A DNA stretch of 64,000 bases, taken from contig NZ_BMXT01000005.1 in the NCBI RefSeq assembly GCF_014651895.1, positions 1 to 64,000 of the forward strand, written 5' to 3'. This DNA comes from Rhodanobacter panaciterrae (GTDB lineage Bacteria > Pseudomonadota > Gammaproteobacteria > Xanthomonadales > Rhodanobacteraceae). Made by a program: the position numbers and the translations under genes. The notes beneath the pieces were generated by a model that made no database searches, was not told where the DNA came from, and saw nothing but the letters and a program-made list of their open reading frames with translations. Position 1 is the first letter of the stretch. Every line of letters begins with the position of its first letter. Of this stretch, positions 33,233-41,558 are shown piece by piece.

Positions 33233-33811
33233 TCAGGATGACGAGCGGGCGGCGAACAAGCGTCGTTCCAGCTTGTCGAACGCAAGCGTCACCAGCAGGG
33301 CCGCAGCGGCGCCCAGGGTGACTTCACCCAACCGGAACAGGGCGAATTGCCAGAACGCGCCGCTGTGCGGCACCAGCATGATGATCGTGGTGGTGATGCC
33401 GCTGATGCGTCCGGCCGCGCCCAGGTTGAACACCGAGCACAGCAGCATGCCGACGATCACCGCCAGCACATAGGCTGGATAGTGATCCTGCCAAAGCATC
33501 GCGGCACCCATGCCGATCAGGCCGCCGAGCAGCGCGCCGATGAACTGGTCGCGTGAGGAACTGCGCACCTCGGCATAACTGCTCTGACTTACCGAGATCG
33601 CGGTGATCGCGGCCCAGAAGCCTTGTTCCAGGCCCAGCAAGCTGGCGGCGAAGTAACCCAGGCTCGCGGCCAGTACGGCGCGCAGTGCGTGAATCAGGCC
33701 GACGATCAAGCGCTCGCGTGGTGGCAATGCCTGCCGCAGGCGCAACAGGTCGCCGGCCAGTAGATCGAGCCGGTGACGGTGCTCGGTCAACGGTCGGCGC
33801 GGTTCGCTCAT
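33233..33811 (-). CDS. FUSC-type membrane protein, half-length
   Basis: A 192-residue protein with about six membrane segments matching the membrane domain of FUSC/aromatic-acid exporter proteins (VGLIHALRAVLAASLGYF, then QGFWAAITAISVSQSS and SRDQFIGALLGGLIG). Full FUSC proteins have two such membrane domains and cytoplasmic domains; this one has a single membrane domain and only a short soluble N-terminus. It starts on ATGA overlapping rmuC. Transport of aromatic acids is only a family-level idea. Confidence 0.83.
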   Translation of the reverse strand: MSEPRRPLTEHRHRLDLLAGDLLRLRQALPPRERLIVGLIHALRAVLAASLGYFAASLLGLEQGFWAAITAISVSQSSYAEVRSSSRDQFIGALLGGLIGMGAAMLWQDHYPAYVLAVIVGMLLCSVFNLGAAGRISGITTTIIMLVPHSGAFWQFALFRLGEVTLGAAAALLVTLAFDKLERRLFAARSSS

Positions 33812-35271
33812 GCTTCCTCGTCAGCTTCGATGTCGCCAGCCGTATCGCCGGCTTCGTCGTCGCTCAACGCATTCCCGAGCAACAGGGTGGTGTCTTCGCC
33901 GGACAGGGACTCCACGCCACGAAGCTTCTTCTCGATCGTACGGGTCTTCTTGCCCGCCTCGCTGATGCTCTTGCTCACGGTATTGAGCTGGCGTTCGGCC
34001 TTTTCCAGCACAAGACCGAATTTCCCGAATTCGTTCTTCACGGCGCCCAGCAACTTCCATACTTCGCTGCTGCGTTTGGCAATCGCCAGTGTGCGGAAAC
34101 CCATCTGCAAGCTGTTGAGCAGGGCACTGAGCGTGGTCGGGCCGGCCACGGTGACGCGATGGTCGCGCTGCAGAGCCTCGAACAGGCCGGGGCGGCGCAA
34201 TACCTCGGCATACAGTCCTTCGGTAGGCAGGAACAACACGGCGAAATCCGTGGTGTGCGGCGGCGCCACGTATTTGGACTTGATGCGTTTGGCTTCTTCG
34301 CGGATACGGACTTCCAGCGCGCGACCCGCCGCCGCCGCCGCGTCCGCGTCGGCCGCATCCTGGGCGTCCAGCAGACGTTGGTAGTCCTCGACCGGGAACT
34401 TCGAGTCGATCGGCAGATAAACGCTTTCACCTTCATTCTGGCCGGGCATGCGTATCGCGTACTCGACTCGTTCATTGCTGCCGGGCACGGTGATGACGTT
34501 GGAGGCGTATTGCTCGGCGGTCAGCAGGTCTTCCAGCAAGGCACCAAGTTGCGCCTCGCCGAAAATGCCGCGCTGCTTCACATTGTTGAGCACGCGTTTG
34601 AGGTCGCCCACGCCGACCGCGAGGTTCTGCATCTCGCCCAGTCCGCGCTGCACCGCTTCCAGTCGCTCGGAGACCAGCTGGAACGACTGGCCCAGCCGCG
34701 TCTCCAGCGTGCTCTGCAACTTCTCATCGACGGTGGCGCGCATCTGTTCGAGCTTGGCCGCGTTGTCCTGCTGGATCGCTCCGAGCTTGGCTTCCAGTGT
34801 GGCGCGCACTTCACCCATGCGCTTCTCGTGGTCGGCACCGAGCGCGGCGAGGCGTTGCTGCTGCTGTTCGCCGAAATGATTGAGGGCCAGCGTGGTTTCC
34901 TCGCGGCTCCTGCGCGCGTCATCAGCCAGTCGCTGCGCCAGCGCCTGCAGGCCGTTGTCGGTGCGCTCGGTGAGCAGGTTCAGGCGCTGGCCGAAACCGT
35001 CGATGCGCTCGATCTGCTGTTGCGACATGCCGCCGAGTTGTTCGACGACATGACCGCGGAAACGATCGAAACCCTGCTGCAGCTCCTCACGGCCGCTGCG
35101 CTGTTCGTCGCGCAGGCCGCGTTGCAGGCGCTCGCCGTCGTCCTTCAGTGCATCCAGTCGGGTCGTGATGCCGGTATCACCGCGTGCGCGCAACAGGCTT
35201 ATCACCTGCAGCACGATGATCACCAGCACGGCGACAACCAGGACGATCAACAGCATTTCAGTAGCAGGCAT
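33808..35271 (-). CDS. rmuC: DNA recombination protein RmuC
   Basis: A 487-residue protein: one N-terminal membrane segment (about residues 7-27), a long coiled coil (about 40-190), then the RmuC nuclease-like domain with GIFGEAQLGALLEDLL, LPIDSKFPVEDYQ and ILFLPTEGLYAEVLR-type text. RmuC limits recombination at inverted repeats and has recently been linked to defence against transferred DNA. The C-terminal tail is acidic. Its stop overlaps the FUSC gene start. Confidence 0.94.
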   Translation of the reverse strand: MPATEMLLIVLVVAVLVIIVLQVISLLRARGDTGITTRLDALKDDGERLQRGLRDEQRSGREELQQGFDRFRGHVVEQLGGMSQQQIERIDGFGQRLNLLTERTDNGLQALAQRLADDARRSREETTLALNHFGEQQQQRLAALGADHEKRMGEVRATLEAKLGAIQQDNAAKLEQMRATVDEKLQSTLETRLGQSFQLVSERLEAVQRGLGEMQNLAVGVGDLKRVLNNVKQRGIFGEAQLGALLEDLLTAEQYASNVITVPGSNERVEYAIRMPGQNEGESVYLPIDSKFPVEDYQRLLDAQDAADADAAAAAGRALEVRIREEAKRIKSKYVAPPHTTDFAVLFLPTEGLYAEVLRRPGLFEALQRDHRVTVAGPTTLSALLNSLQMGFRTLAIAKRSSEVWKLLGAVKNEFGKFGLVLEKAERQLNTVSKSISEAGKKTRTIEKKLRGVESLSGEDTTLLLGNALSDDEAGDTAGDIEADEEA

Positions 35272-35337
35272 AAGGGAATCCAGTGATGCAGATGGCGAGT
35301 TTACGCAACGCCGTCTCGCCCGCTGCGATCAGGCCGA

Positions 35338-36528
35338 TCAATCCACGCGGCAGTACATGGCCTTGAGGTAACGCCCCTCGGGGACATCGGTGCGGAACGG
35401 ATGGTCGGCGCCGGCCCCGCGTACTTCCAGCACCTGGATCTCGCGGCCGGCGTTGAGCGCGACCCGGCGCAGCATTTCCAGGAATTCGCTTTCACCGACC
35501 AGGCCAGTGCACGAGCAGGTCAGCAGCAGGCCGCCGGGCGGGATGATGTCGAGCGCCATGCGGTTCATCGCGAAGTATTTCTTCAGCGCGTCCATCACCT
35601 TGCTGCGGTCGCGGGTGAGCTTGGCCGGATCGAGGATTACCGCGTCGTATTGCTCGCCACGCGCCACGGCGGCACGCACCCAGTCGAAGATGTCGGACTG
35701 TTCGAACGTCACTGCAACATTGTTCGCCGCGGCGTTGGCGCGGGCGATCTCCAGGATGCCCGCATCCAGGTCCACGCCGACCGCCTCGCGCGCACCGGCC
35801 GCCATCGCATGCACCGCGAAGCCGCCGGCGTTGCAGCACAGGTCGAGCACGCGGCGGCCCTTGGCCAGTTCGGCGAAGCGTTTGCGGTTGTCGCGCTGGT
35901 CGGCGAAGAAGCCGGTCTTGTGGCCGGAGCCTGGCGCGGCGTGGAAGCGCAGTCCGTGCTCGTGCACCTCCACCGCCGTAGGCACGTCGCCGCTGCGGCA
36001 GTCGAACGACTCCTGCTTCTGCACGTGCGATTCGGCGAACCAGTACAGGCGTGCACCCGGAAAATGCGTGAGCAACGCGGCGTGGATCGCCTCGCGGAAA
36101 CGCCACATGCCGGCGGCGAAGTATTCGATCACCAGGATGTCGGCGTAGCGGTCGACGATCAGGCCGGACAGGTCATCGCCTTCGCTGTGCACCACGCGCC
36201 AGGCGTCGCTGACCTGGTCGAGCTGCAGCCACTCGCGACGCAACTGCACTGCGCGGGCGATGCGTGCGGCAATCCAGCCCGCGTCGATCGCCTGATCCGG
36301 ATGGCTGTCGAGCAGGCGCAAGGCAATCCGCGCATGGCCATTCCAGAACGCGCGGCCGACGAAGCGGCCTTTCATGTCCTGCACCTCGACCACGCTGCCC
36401 GGCGGCAGCTTCGATTCCGGCTTGTAGATCTGCGCCGACCATACCCACGGATGGCCGGGGTTGCGATCGGATTTCAGGCGAATGACGGGCAGGGTCGGTG
36501 CCGGCGGCAGCTGGTCAGGTGAGTTCAT
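35338..36528 (-). CDS. rlmI: 23S rRNA (cytosine(1962)-C5)-methyltransferase RlmI
   Basis: A 396-residue protein: an N-terminal PUA domain (IRLKSDRNPGHPWVWSAQI, then GSVVEVQDMKGRFVGRAFWN), then a Rossmann methyltransferase with VLDLCCNAGGFAVHAM (SAM-binding), AVILDPAKLTRDRS and LLTCSCTG with the catalytic Cys. It methylates C1962 of 23S rRNA. The start codon follows a TATCAT box by six bases, with no Shine-Dalgarno sequence. It stands alone between rmuC and a small membrane protein gene. Confidence 0.93.
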   Translation of the reverse strand: MNSPDQLPPAPTLPVIRLKSDRNPGHPWVWSAQIYKPESKLPPGSVVEVQDMKGRFVGRAFWNGHARIALRLLDSHPDQAIDAGWIAARIARAVQLRREWLQLDQVSDAWRVVHSEGDDLSGLIVDRYADILVIEYFAAGMWRFREAIHAALLTHFPGARLYWFAESHVQKQESFDCRSGDVPTAVEVHEHGLRFHAAPGSGHKTGFFADQRDNRKRFAELAKGRRVLDLCCNAGGFAVHAMAAGAREAVGVDLDAGILEIARANAAANNVAVTFEQSDIFDWVRAAVARGEQYDAVILDPAKLTRDRSKVMDALKKYFAMNRMALDIIPPGGLLLTCSCTGLVGESEFLEMLRRVALNAGREIQVLEVRGAGADHPFRTDVPEGRYLKAMYCRVD

Positions 36529-36540
36529 TCACACATGATA
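36526..36540 (-). promoter_or_regulatory. Putative leaderless -10 of rlmI
   Basis: Read leftward: TATCAT (36540-36535), GTGTGA, then the rlmI ATG at 36528. The spacing places the transcription start at the start codon. No ribosome site is present. A matching -35 is not evident. Confidence 0.4.
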
Positions 36541-36565
36541 GCGTGCGCGCCCGGTTAGACATGAC

Positions 36566-37000
36566 TCAGCGCAGCCGCAGCACCAGCCACGACAGCAGCG
36601 CCAGCAGGTTGATGCCGAGCCGCGAGACGGCCGGGCCGGTCACCGCCAGCACGAAGCCCTGGCTGCCGAAATGCCAGTCGATGCCCAGCCGTGGCGCGGC
36701 CTGCAGCGTGGCAAACACGTTCACGAAGGCGCCGCAGTGCAGCGCGTAACTGAAGACAGGGAACGCGATCAGCGGCAGCTGCAGCAACTGCGCCCAGCCC
36801 GACATGCGCACGCCGTGCTCGCTGCCGGTCATCAACTGCACGCCGGCGGCCAGCACGAAGCCGTACAACGCCAGGCCGAGCAGCGCGACCAGACTGTCAT
36901 GCGCGCCGAACGGAAGCAGCCGATGCAGCATCGCGGCCACGCCATAGAAGCCACCAGCGACTTCGAGGATGCCGATCAGGCGAAAGAGAGTGTTGCGCAC
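36566..37000 (-). CDS. Hypothetical four-segment membrane protein
   Basis: 144 residues with four hydrophobic segments (about 5-25, 38-57, 69-88 and 119-142) and no domain I recognise. The start is GTG at 37000 with GAGG seven bases upstream. Coding bias matches its neighbours. It follows the ygiBC pair by 107 bases and precedes rlmI by 37 bases. Confidence 0.7.
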   Translation of the reverse strand: MRNTLFRLIGILEVAGGFYGVAAMLHRLLPFGAHDSLVALLGLALYGFVLAAGVQLMTGSEHGVRMSGWAQLLQLPLIAFPVFSYALHCGAFVNVFATLQAAPRLGIDWHFGSQGFVLAVTGPAVSRLGINLLALLSWLVLRLR

Positions 37001-37107
37001 GGGTGGCCTCGCTCAAAAAGCGCAAGCTTAGCCGAGCGGAACCGATGTGATCTGCGCAGGGCGTCGTGATCTTTGATGCCGATGCCGTGGACAGACGACA
37101 ACACGAT

Positions 37108-38289
37108 TCAGGCGATCAGCACGCCGCGCGTTTCCTCGACGATGGCATGCGGCACGAAACGCGCGCTGTCCTGCGTGATCAGCGAGCGATCCTCGCGGAT
37201 GCCGATGCCGCAGGCGCGGTCACCGACGATCCAGCTGCCGATCAGCGGGTAGTTACCGTCGAAGCCGGTCAGCGGATGGCAAGCCTGGCGGATGCACGGG
37301 CCCTCGCGGTACGGGCCGTCGGTGCGCAACTCGCGGCCGTCGTCCAGACGCATCGCGATGTTCGCGCCCTCACGCGAATGCAATGGCTTGCGCACCCAGC
37401 CGCGCGGCAGTTCGTCGCCATCGTCGAACGCGGCAGCCAGCAGGTTCGGATGGCCCCGATGGGCGTCCCACAGCAGCGGCAGGATGCCCTTGTTGCTGAG
37501 CAGGGCCTTCCATGGTGGCTCGATCAGCTGCAAGCCGGAGCGCGGCAGGTACTGGCCGAACGACTCACGGAACATGTCTTCCAGCGGATACAGCTTGAAC
37601 AGGCAGCCGATTACCCGGTCGTCCAGATCGGTGAAGCGGCCGTCGGCGGAAATGCCAATATCCTCGATCGCCAAGCTGCCGCAGTCGATGCCAGCCTGCA
37701 GCGCGCAATCGCGCAGATAAGCGATGGTGCCCTGGTCTTCCACCGAATCACGTACGGCGGCGAAGTGGAACGGTCGCGCGATGCCGCGCGCGATCGTGCC
37801 GAATGCCTCCACCAGCGACTCGTAAATCGAGTTGAACTGGTCGCTGCCGGCCGGCAGCTGGCGACGTGCAAGTTGATCCTCCAGCCATTGCCACTGGAAG
37901 AACGCGGCCTCGTACAGCGAGGTCGGCGTGTCGTAGTTCAGCTCATAGAGTTTCGCCGGGCCGCTGCCGTCATAGCCGAAATCCATGCGACCGTAGAGAT
38001 GCGGCTGGCGCTCGCGCCAGCTCTGCGCGATCCAGTCCCAATACGGCTCGGGAATCGCCAGTTGGCGTAGCTTCTGCTCGTTGCCGACGATGCCGTCGAG
38101 CAGATCGAGCGCCATCGCGTGCAGTTCCTCGCTGGGTGCTTCGATGTCTTGCTCGATCTCGCGCAGGCTGAACGCGTAGTAGGCGGATTCGTCCCAGTAC
38201 GGCGCATCGTCGATGGTATGGAAACCGAAGCCGCACTCGGCGGCCTTGCTGCGCCAATCGGGGCGCTCGGCCAAGACGACACGGCGCAT
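37108..38289 (-). CDS. ygiC: Glutathionylspermidine synthase family protein (YgiC/YjfC)
   Basis: A 393-residue ATP-grasp protein related to the synthetase half of glutathionylspermidine synthase. RRVVLAERPDWRSKA, YWDESAYYAFSL, FGYDGSGPAKLYELNYDTPTSLYEA-type text and LPLLWDAHRGHPNLL are conserved; WVRKPLHSREGANI holds ATP-grasp residues. No amidase domain is attached, so it is a YgiC/YjfC homologue whose substrate is unknown. It starts on TGATG with the lipoprotein gene ygiB, the same pairing as in E. coli. Confidence 0.9.
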   Translation of the reverse strand: MRRVVLAERPDWRSKAAECGFGFHTIDDAPYWDESAYYAFSLREIEQDIEAPSEELHAMALDLLDGIVGNEQKLRQLAIPEPYWDWIAQSWRERQPHLYGRMDFGYDGSGPAKLYELNYDTPTSLYEAAFFQWQWLEDQLARRQLPAGSDQFNSIYESLVEAFGTIARGIARPFHFAAVRDSVEDQGTIAYLRDCALQAGIDCGSLAIEDIGISADGRFTDLDDRVIGCLFKLYPLEDMFRESFGQYLPRSGLQLIEPPWKALLSNKGILPLLWDAHRGHPNLLAAAFDDGDELPRGWVRKPLHSREGANIAMRLDDGRELRTDGPYREGPCIRQACHPLTGFDGNYPLIGSWIVGDRACGIGIREDRSLITQDSARFVPHAIVEETRGVLIA

Positions 38290-38828
38290 CAGCTGCCGAA
38301 GCCGCGACTGCTGCCGGATCTGCCGAAGCCGGAGCGGCTGGTGGTGACCGCGCGATCGGCAGTGGCGTTGATCGGCACCATCGCGCTGCCGGCGCCGTTG
38401 CGATAGACGCCGCCAGCCCCACCGGGGGCCGGCTGTTGCCAGCCACCGTTGCTGTCGCGGAACGCCGGCGCACTGTTGAAGCCGCTCATCGGCGAACCGT
38501 TGCGCAGCATCTGCGACAGGAAGAAACCGGTCATCAGCGGGCCGAAGAACGAATGATTGGCGCCGTCATTGCGTTCGGCGCACTGCTCTTTGCCGTACTT
38601 GGCCTCGCACTCCTCGCGATTGGCGAAACGTGGCGCGGTGGTCGCCGCATCCTTTTGCGCCTTGTCGAACGCCTGCTTGCAGGTGGCGCTGTCGTTGGTC
38701 TGCGCCACGCAGGCCTCGACCGAGGTGTACAGACCTTCGCGCGATGCACTTTCGCTGCGATCGCAGGCGCTCAGCAACAGCGGGGCTGTGCTCATCAGCA
38801 GCAATACGGCAGTCTTGGATCGCTTCAT
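38289..38828 (-). CDS. ygiB: YgiB family lipoprotein (DUF1190)
   Basis: A 179-residue lipoprotein: the signal peptide ends in LLLSAC, so Cys becomes the lipidated N-terminus. Then YTSVEACVAQTNDSATCKQAFDKA and REECEAKYGKEQC, the DUF1190 cysteine pattern, are followed by a Gly/Ser/Arg-rich C-terminus (SGFGRSGSSRGFG). The ATG at 38828 gives the signal peptide; the frame is open another 54 codons without similarity. It is coupled by TGATG to ygiC, suggesting a shared envelope function. Confidence 0.88.
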   Translation of the reverse strand: MKRSKTAVLLLMSTAPLLLSACDRSESASREGLYTSVEACVAQTNDSATCKQAFDKAQKDAATTAPRFANREECEAKYGKEQCAERNDGANHSFFGPLMTGFFLSQMLRNGSPMSGFNSAPAFRDSNGGWQQPAPGGAGGVYRNGAGSAMVPINATADRAVTTSRSGFGRSGSSRGFGS

Positions 38829-38851
38829 GGGGAACGCTCGTGCGGGATATC

Positions 38852-38875
38852 CGGCCAAGCATGCCTGCTTGGCCG
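38852..38875. other. Ten-bp hairpin between srkA and ygiB
   Basis: CGGCCAAGCA, a four-base loop (TGCC), then the perfect complement. It lies 61 bases after the srkA stop and 24 bases before the ygiB ATG in the leftward direction. No U-tract follows. It could end srkA transcription or shape the ygiB leader. Confidence 0.4.
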
Positions 38876-38935
38876 TGCGGATGAAAGTTCTTGCCGAGCC
38901 GGTGCACGCGGATGCCGCAGCGGCGTCGCTGATCG

Positions 38936-39883
38936 TCATTCGAGTTCGTCGGCCAGTTCGTGCAGGTCGGCGAGGTGCTGTTCCCACCAACGCGATTCGG
39001 CGGCAAACGGAAACGCGATGGGGAACGCCGGATCGTGCCAGCGTGCGGCGATCCAGCCGGCGTAATGCAGTTGACGCATCGCGCGCAGGGCCGGGATCAG
39101 CAGCAACTCGCCGTCGTCGAAATCGCGGAATTGTCGGTAGCCTTCGAGCACTGCCTTCATCGCGCGCTCGTCATTGGCGAGCATCCACAGATCCTGCACC
39201 GCCGGGCCAGTGCGTGCGTCGTCGAAGTCGACGAAGTGCGGGCCGGCATCGGTCCACAACACGTTGCCCGGATGACAGTCGCCGTGCAGGCGTAGTTGCC
39301 GCACCGGTCCGATCGCTTCCATGCGTGCGGCGATGGCGGCATCGAGCCGGGTCGCCGCTGCACGGTAATTCGTCTGCAACGACGTCGGCAGCAGCAACGA
39401 ACCAAGCACCGCCAGCATCGGCTGCTGCACCATCGTGTCGCGATCGAGCCGGCCGCGATGGACGAACGGCGCGCGTGCGCCGATCACGTGCATGCGCGCG
39501 ATCAGCCGACCCAGCCATTGCAGCTGATCGAGTGCTTCAAGCTCGGGCGCGCGGCCGCCGCGGCGTGGCGTCAGCGCGTAACGGAAGCCATCGTGTTGCA
39601 GCAGCGTATGACCAGCGAATGCGAGCGGCGCGACCACCGGCAGTTCCGCATCGGCCAGTTCCTGCGCGAACGCATGTTCCTCGACGATCGCGGCGTCGCT
39701 CCAGCGGCCGGGTCGATAGAACTTCGCGATCACAGGCGATATTTCTTCCAGCCCGACCTGCCACACACGGTTCTCGTAACTGTTCAGCGCCAGCAAGCGG
39801 CCGTCCGGCCATAGTCCGCAAGCGCTGACCGCGTCGAGCACCAGGTCGGGGGTGAGGCTGGCGTAGGGCGCGTCCGCCGTCAT
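38936..39883 (-). CDS. srkA: Stress response kinase SrkA (YihE/RdoA)
   Basis: A 315-residue protein kinase of the choline-kinase-like fold. NSYENRVWQVGLE and VIAKFYRPGRWS (ATP-binding Lys), RLHGDCHPGNVLW (catalytic loop Asp) and FVDFDDARTGPAVQDLW (metal-binding Asp) are the conserved motifs. E. coli SrkA counteracts MazF-dependent death under stress. In many species it is coupled with dsbA; here it stands between ygiBC and a thioesterase gene. Confidence 0.93.
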   Translation of the reverse strand: MTADAPYASLTPDLVLDAVSACGLWPDGRLLALNSYENRVWQVGLEEISPVIAKFYRPGRWSDAAIVEEHAFAQELADAELPVVAPLAFAGHTLLQHDGFRYALTPRRGGRAPELEALDQLQWLGRLIARMHVIGARAPFVHRGRLDRDTMVQQPMLAVLGSLLLPTSLQTNYRAAATRLDAAIAARMEAIGPVRQLRLHGDCHPGNVLWTDAGPHFVDFDDARTGPAVQDLWMLANDERAMKAVLEGYRQFRDFDDGELLLIPALRAMRQLHYAGWIAARWHDPAFPIAFPFAAESRWWEQHLADLHELADELE

Positions 39884-39909
39884 GAAGAAAATGCTCTTTG
39901 CGTTCGCCT

Positions 39910-39930
39910 CCTCTCCCCTAGTGGGAGAGG
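39910..39930. repeat. Short CCTCTCCC/GGGAGAGG palindromic element
   Basis: Perfect eight-base arms around CTAGT, followed by GAGGAGAGG. It lies between the thioesterase stop and srkA. This pyrimidine/purine sequence resembles short dispersed intergenic repeats of Xanthomonadales and the element at 31251. Repeat status would need a genome-wide count. Confidence 0.45.
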
Positions 39931-39968
39931 ATTGAGGAGAGGGGGGCTCGTTCGCGCGGAAGCCACGC

Positions 39969-40409
39969 TCAACGCAGTCCCACGGTACGCGCGGCGATCA
40001 CCGCCATGGTGATGCGCGAGATGCATACCAGTGCGCCGTCCTCGCTTTCGATGCGGATTTCCCATACCTGCGTGGTGCGACCGACATGCAGCATGCGCGC
40101 AGTGCCGGTGACGGTACCGCTACGCACGCCACGGATGTGGTTGGCGTTGATGTCGAGGCCGACCGCCAGTTCCTTCTCCGGATCGAGCGTGAGCATCGCG
40201 GCGGTGCTGCCCAGCGTCTCGGCCAGTACCACCGAGGCGCCGCCGTGCAGCAGGCCGTACGGCTGATGGGTGCGATGGTCGACCGGCATGGTGCCCTGCA
40301 GCCAGTCGTCGCCGATCGCGCTGATGCGGATGCCCAGCGTCTCCATCATGGTGTTGGCGCTCCACCCGTTGATGCGGGCGAGGTCGGGTGGCTGCTTCCA
40401 GAGGCTCAT
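39969..40409 (-). CDS. Hotdog-fold thioesterase (PaaI/MenI-like)
   Basis: A 146-residue acyl-CoA thioesterase of the hotdog fold. YGLLHGGASVVLAETLGS is the active-site region with the catalytic Glu, as in 4HBT thioesterases of the EntH/MenI/YdiI type. The ATG at 40409 has AGGAATC seven bases upstream. It is divergent from a 2Fe-2S reductase gene (54 bases). The acyl-CoA substrate is unknown; these enzymes usually salvage CoA from aberrant thioesters. Confidence 0.88.
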   Translation of the reverse strand: MSLWKQPPDLARINGWSANTMMETLGIRISAIGDDWLQGTMPVDHRTHQPYGLLHGGASVVLAETLGSTAAMLTLDPEKELAVGLDINANHIRGVRSGTVTGTARMLHVGRTTQVWEIRIESEDGALVCISRITMAVIAARTVGLR

Positions 40410-40463
40410 CGTTGATTCCTGTGTGGCGAGCCCGCATTGTTGTCCGCTGCGATCGCCACGACA

Positions 40464-41531
40464 ATGCACCTGGTGTTTACCGTTACCCTCAAATCCTCCG
40501 ACCGCCAGTTTTCGGTCGCCGCCGGCGAAACCGTGCTGGAAGCGGCGCAGCGGGCGGGCGTGGCGTTGCCTTATTCCTGTCGCGCCGGCGTCTGCGGCAG
40601 TTGCAAGGCGACCTTGCTGCAGGGGCATTGCGAGTACCCGCGCAACCCGCCGCTGGCGTTGAGTGCCAGCGCGCTGGCGCATCACGCGGTACTGCTGTGC
40701 CAGGCGGTACCGAGCAGCGACCTGTTGCTGGAAGCGCGTGAAGTGACCTCGGTCGAGGACATCGCGCGGCGCCAGCTCGGCATGGTGGTGACCGACAAAT
40801 GGCCGCTGGCACCGGACGTGATCGGCTTGCGCCTGCTGCCGGCGCACGGTGAGCGCCGGCTCAATCGGCTGCCCGGCCAGTACGTGGATGTGCTGCTGGA
40901 GGACGGCAAGCGCCGACCGTTCTCGATCGCCAATGGCCCGCAAGCCGACGGCATGATCGAGCTGCATGTGCGGCATGTGACGGGCGGCGGCTTTACCTCG
41001 TGGGTCTATGACACGCTGAAAGTGGGTGACCATCTGCGCATCGAGGGACCGCTGGGCACTTTCGTGCCGCGCGAGGATTCCGAGCGGCCGATGCTGTTCA
41101 TGGCCGGCGGCACCGGCTTCGCGCCGGTCAAGGCGATCGTCGAGCACTTCATTGCGCTGGGTACACGGCGACCCATGCAGTTGTACTGGGGCGCGCGCAC
41201 GGCCGCGGATCTGTACCTGCGCCCGCTGGCTGAACGTTGGGCGCGCGAACTGCCGAACCTGCAGTTCAACGCGGTAGTGTCCGATCCGGATCAGAGCGCG
41301 GGTCTGCGCATTGGGCTGGTGCACGAGGCGCTGCTGGCCGACCAGCCCGACCTTTCCGGCCACGACCTGTACATGAGCGGGCCGCCGGCGATGATCGACG
41401 CCGCGCATCCGTTGTTCCTCGATGCCGGCCTGCCGGAAGAGCGGTTGTATTACGACTCGTTCGAGTACGCGCCGGATGTGCTGGCGCAGATCATCGCCGG
41501 GCGTGCCGGCATCCACGATCGTTCTTTGTAG
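40464..41531 (+). CDS. 2Fe-2S ferredoxin-FAD/NAD(P)H reductase (AscD-like)
   Basis: A 355-residue electron-transfer protein. An N-terminal plant-type ferredoxin domain has the cluster ligands SCRAGVCGSC plus LLCQ downstream; it is fused to an FAD domain (RRPFSIANGP) and an NAD(P) domain (LFMAGGTGFAPVKAIVEH). This is the layout of CDP-6-deoxy-delta-3,4-glucoseen reductase (AscD) and related phenol or xylene reductase components. Without the dehydrase partner nearby, the sugar-related name is doubtful; a general flavoreductase is safer. The ATG at 40464 is used; an open frame extends nine codons upstream. Confidence 0.87.
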   Translation: MHLVFTVTLKSSDRQFSVAAGETVLEAAQRAGVALPYSCRAGVCGSCKATLLQGHCEYPRNPPLALSASALAHHAVLLCQAVPSSDLLLEAREVTSVEDIARRQLGMVVTDKWPLAPDVIGLRLLPAHGERRLNRLPGQYVDVLLEDGKRRPFSIANGPQADGMIELHVRHVTGGGFTSWVYDTLKVGDHLRIEGPLGTFVPREDSERPMLFMAGGTGFAPVKAIVEHFIALGTRRPMQLYWGARTAADLYLRPLAERWARELPNLQFNAVVSDPDQSAGLRIGLVHEALLADQPDLSGHDLYMSGPPAMIDAAHPLFLDAGLPEERLYYDSFEYAPDVLAQIIAGRAGIHDRSL

Positions 41532-41558
41532 GAGCGAACTCCTGCATCACGCAGCGGG

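Noticed and set aside
40464..41531. Calling the reductase AscD with a sugar-biosynthesis role
   Set aside because: The domain layout fits, but no dehydrase or nucleotide-sugar genes are near; a general flavoreductase name is safer.
41528..41545. TGTAGGAGCGAACTCCTGC as a REP element
   Set aside because: It resembles the start of a common extragenic repeat but has only five-base arms and overlaps a stop codon; too short to call.
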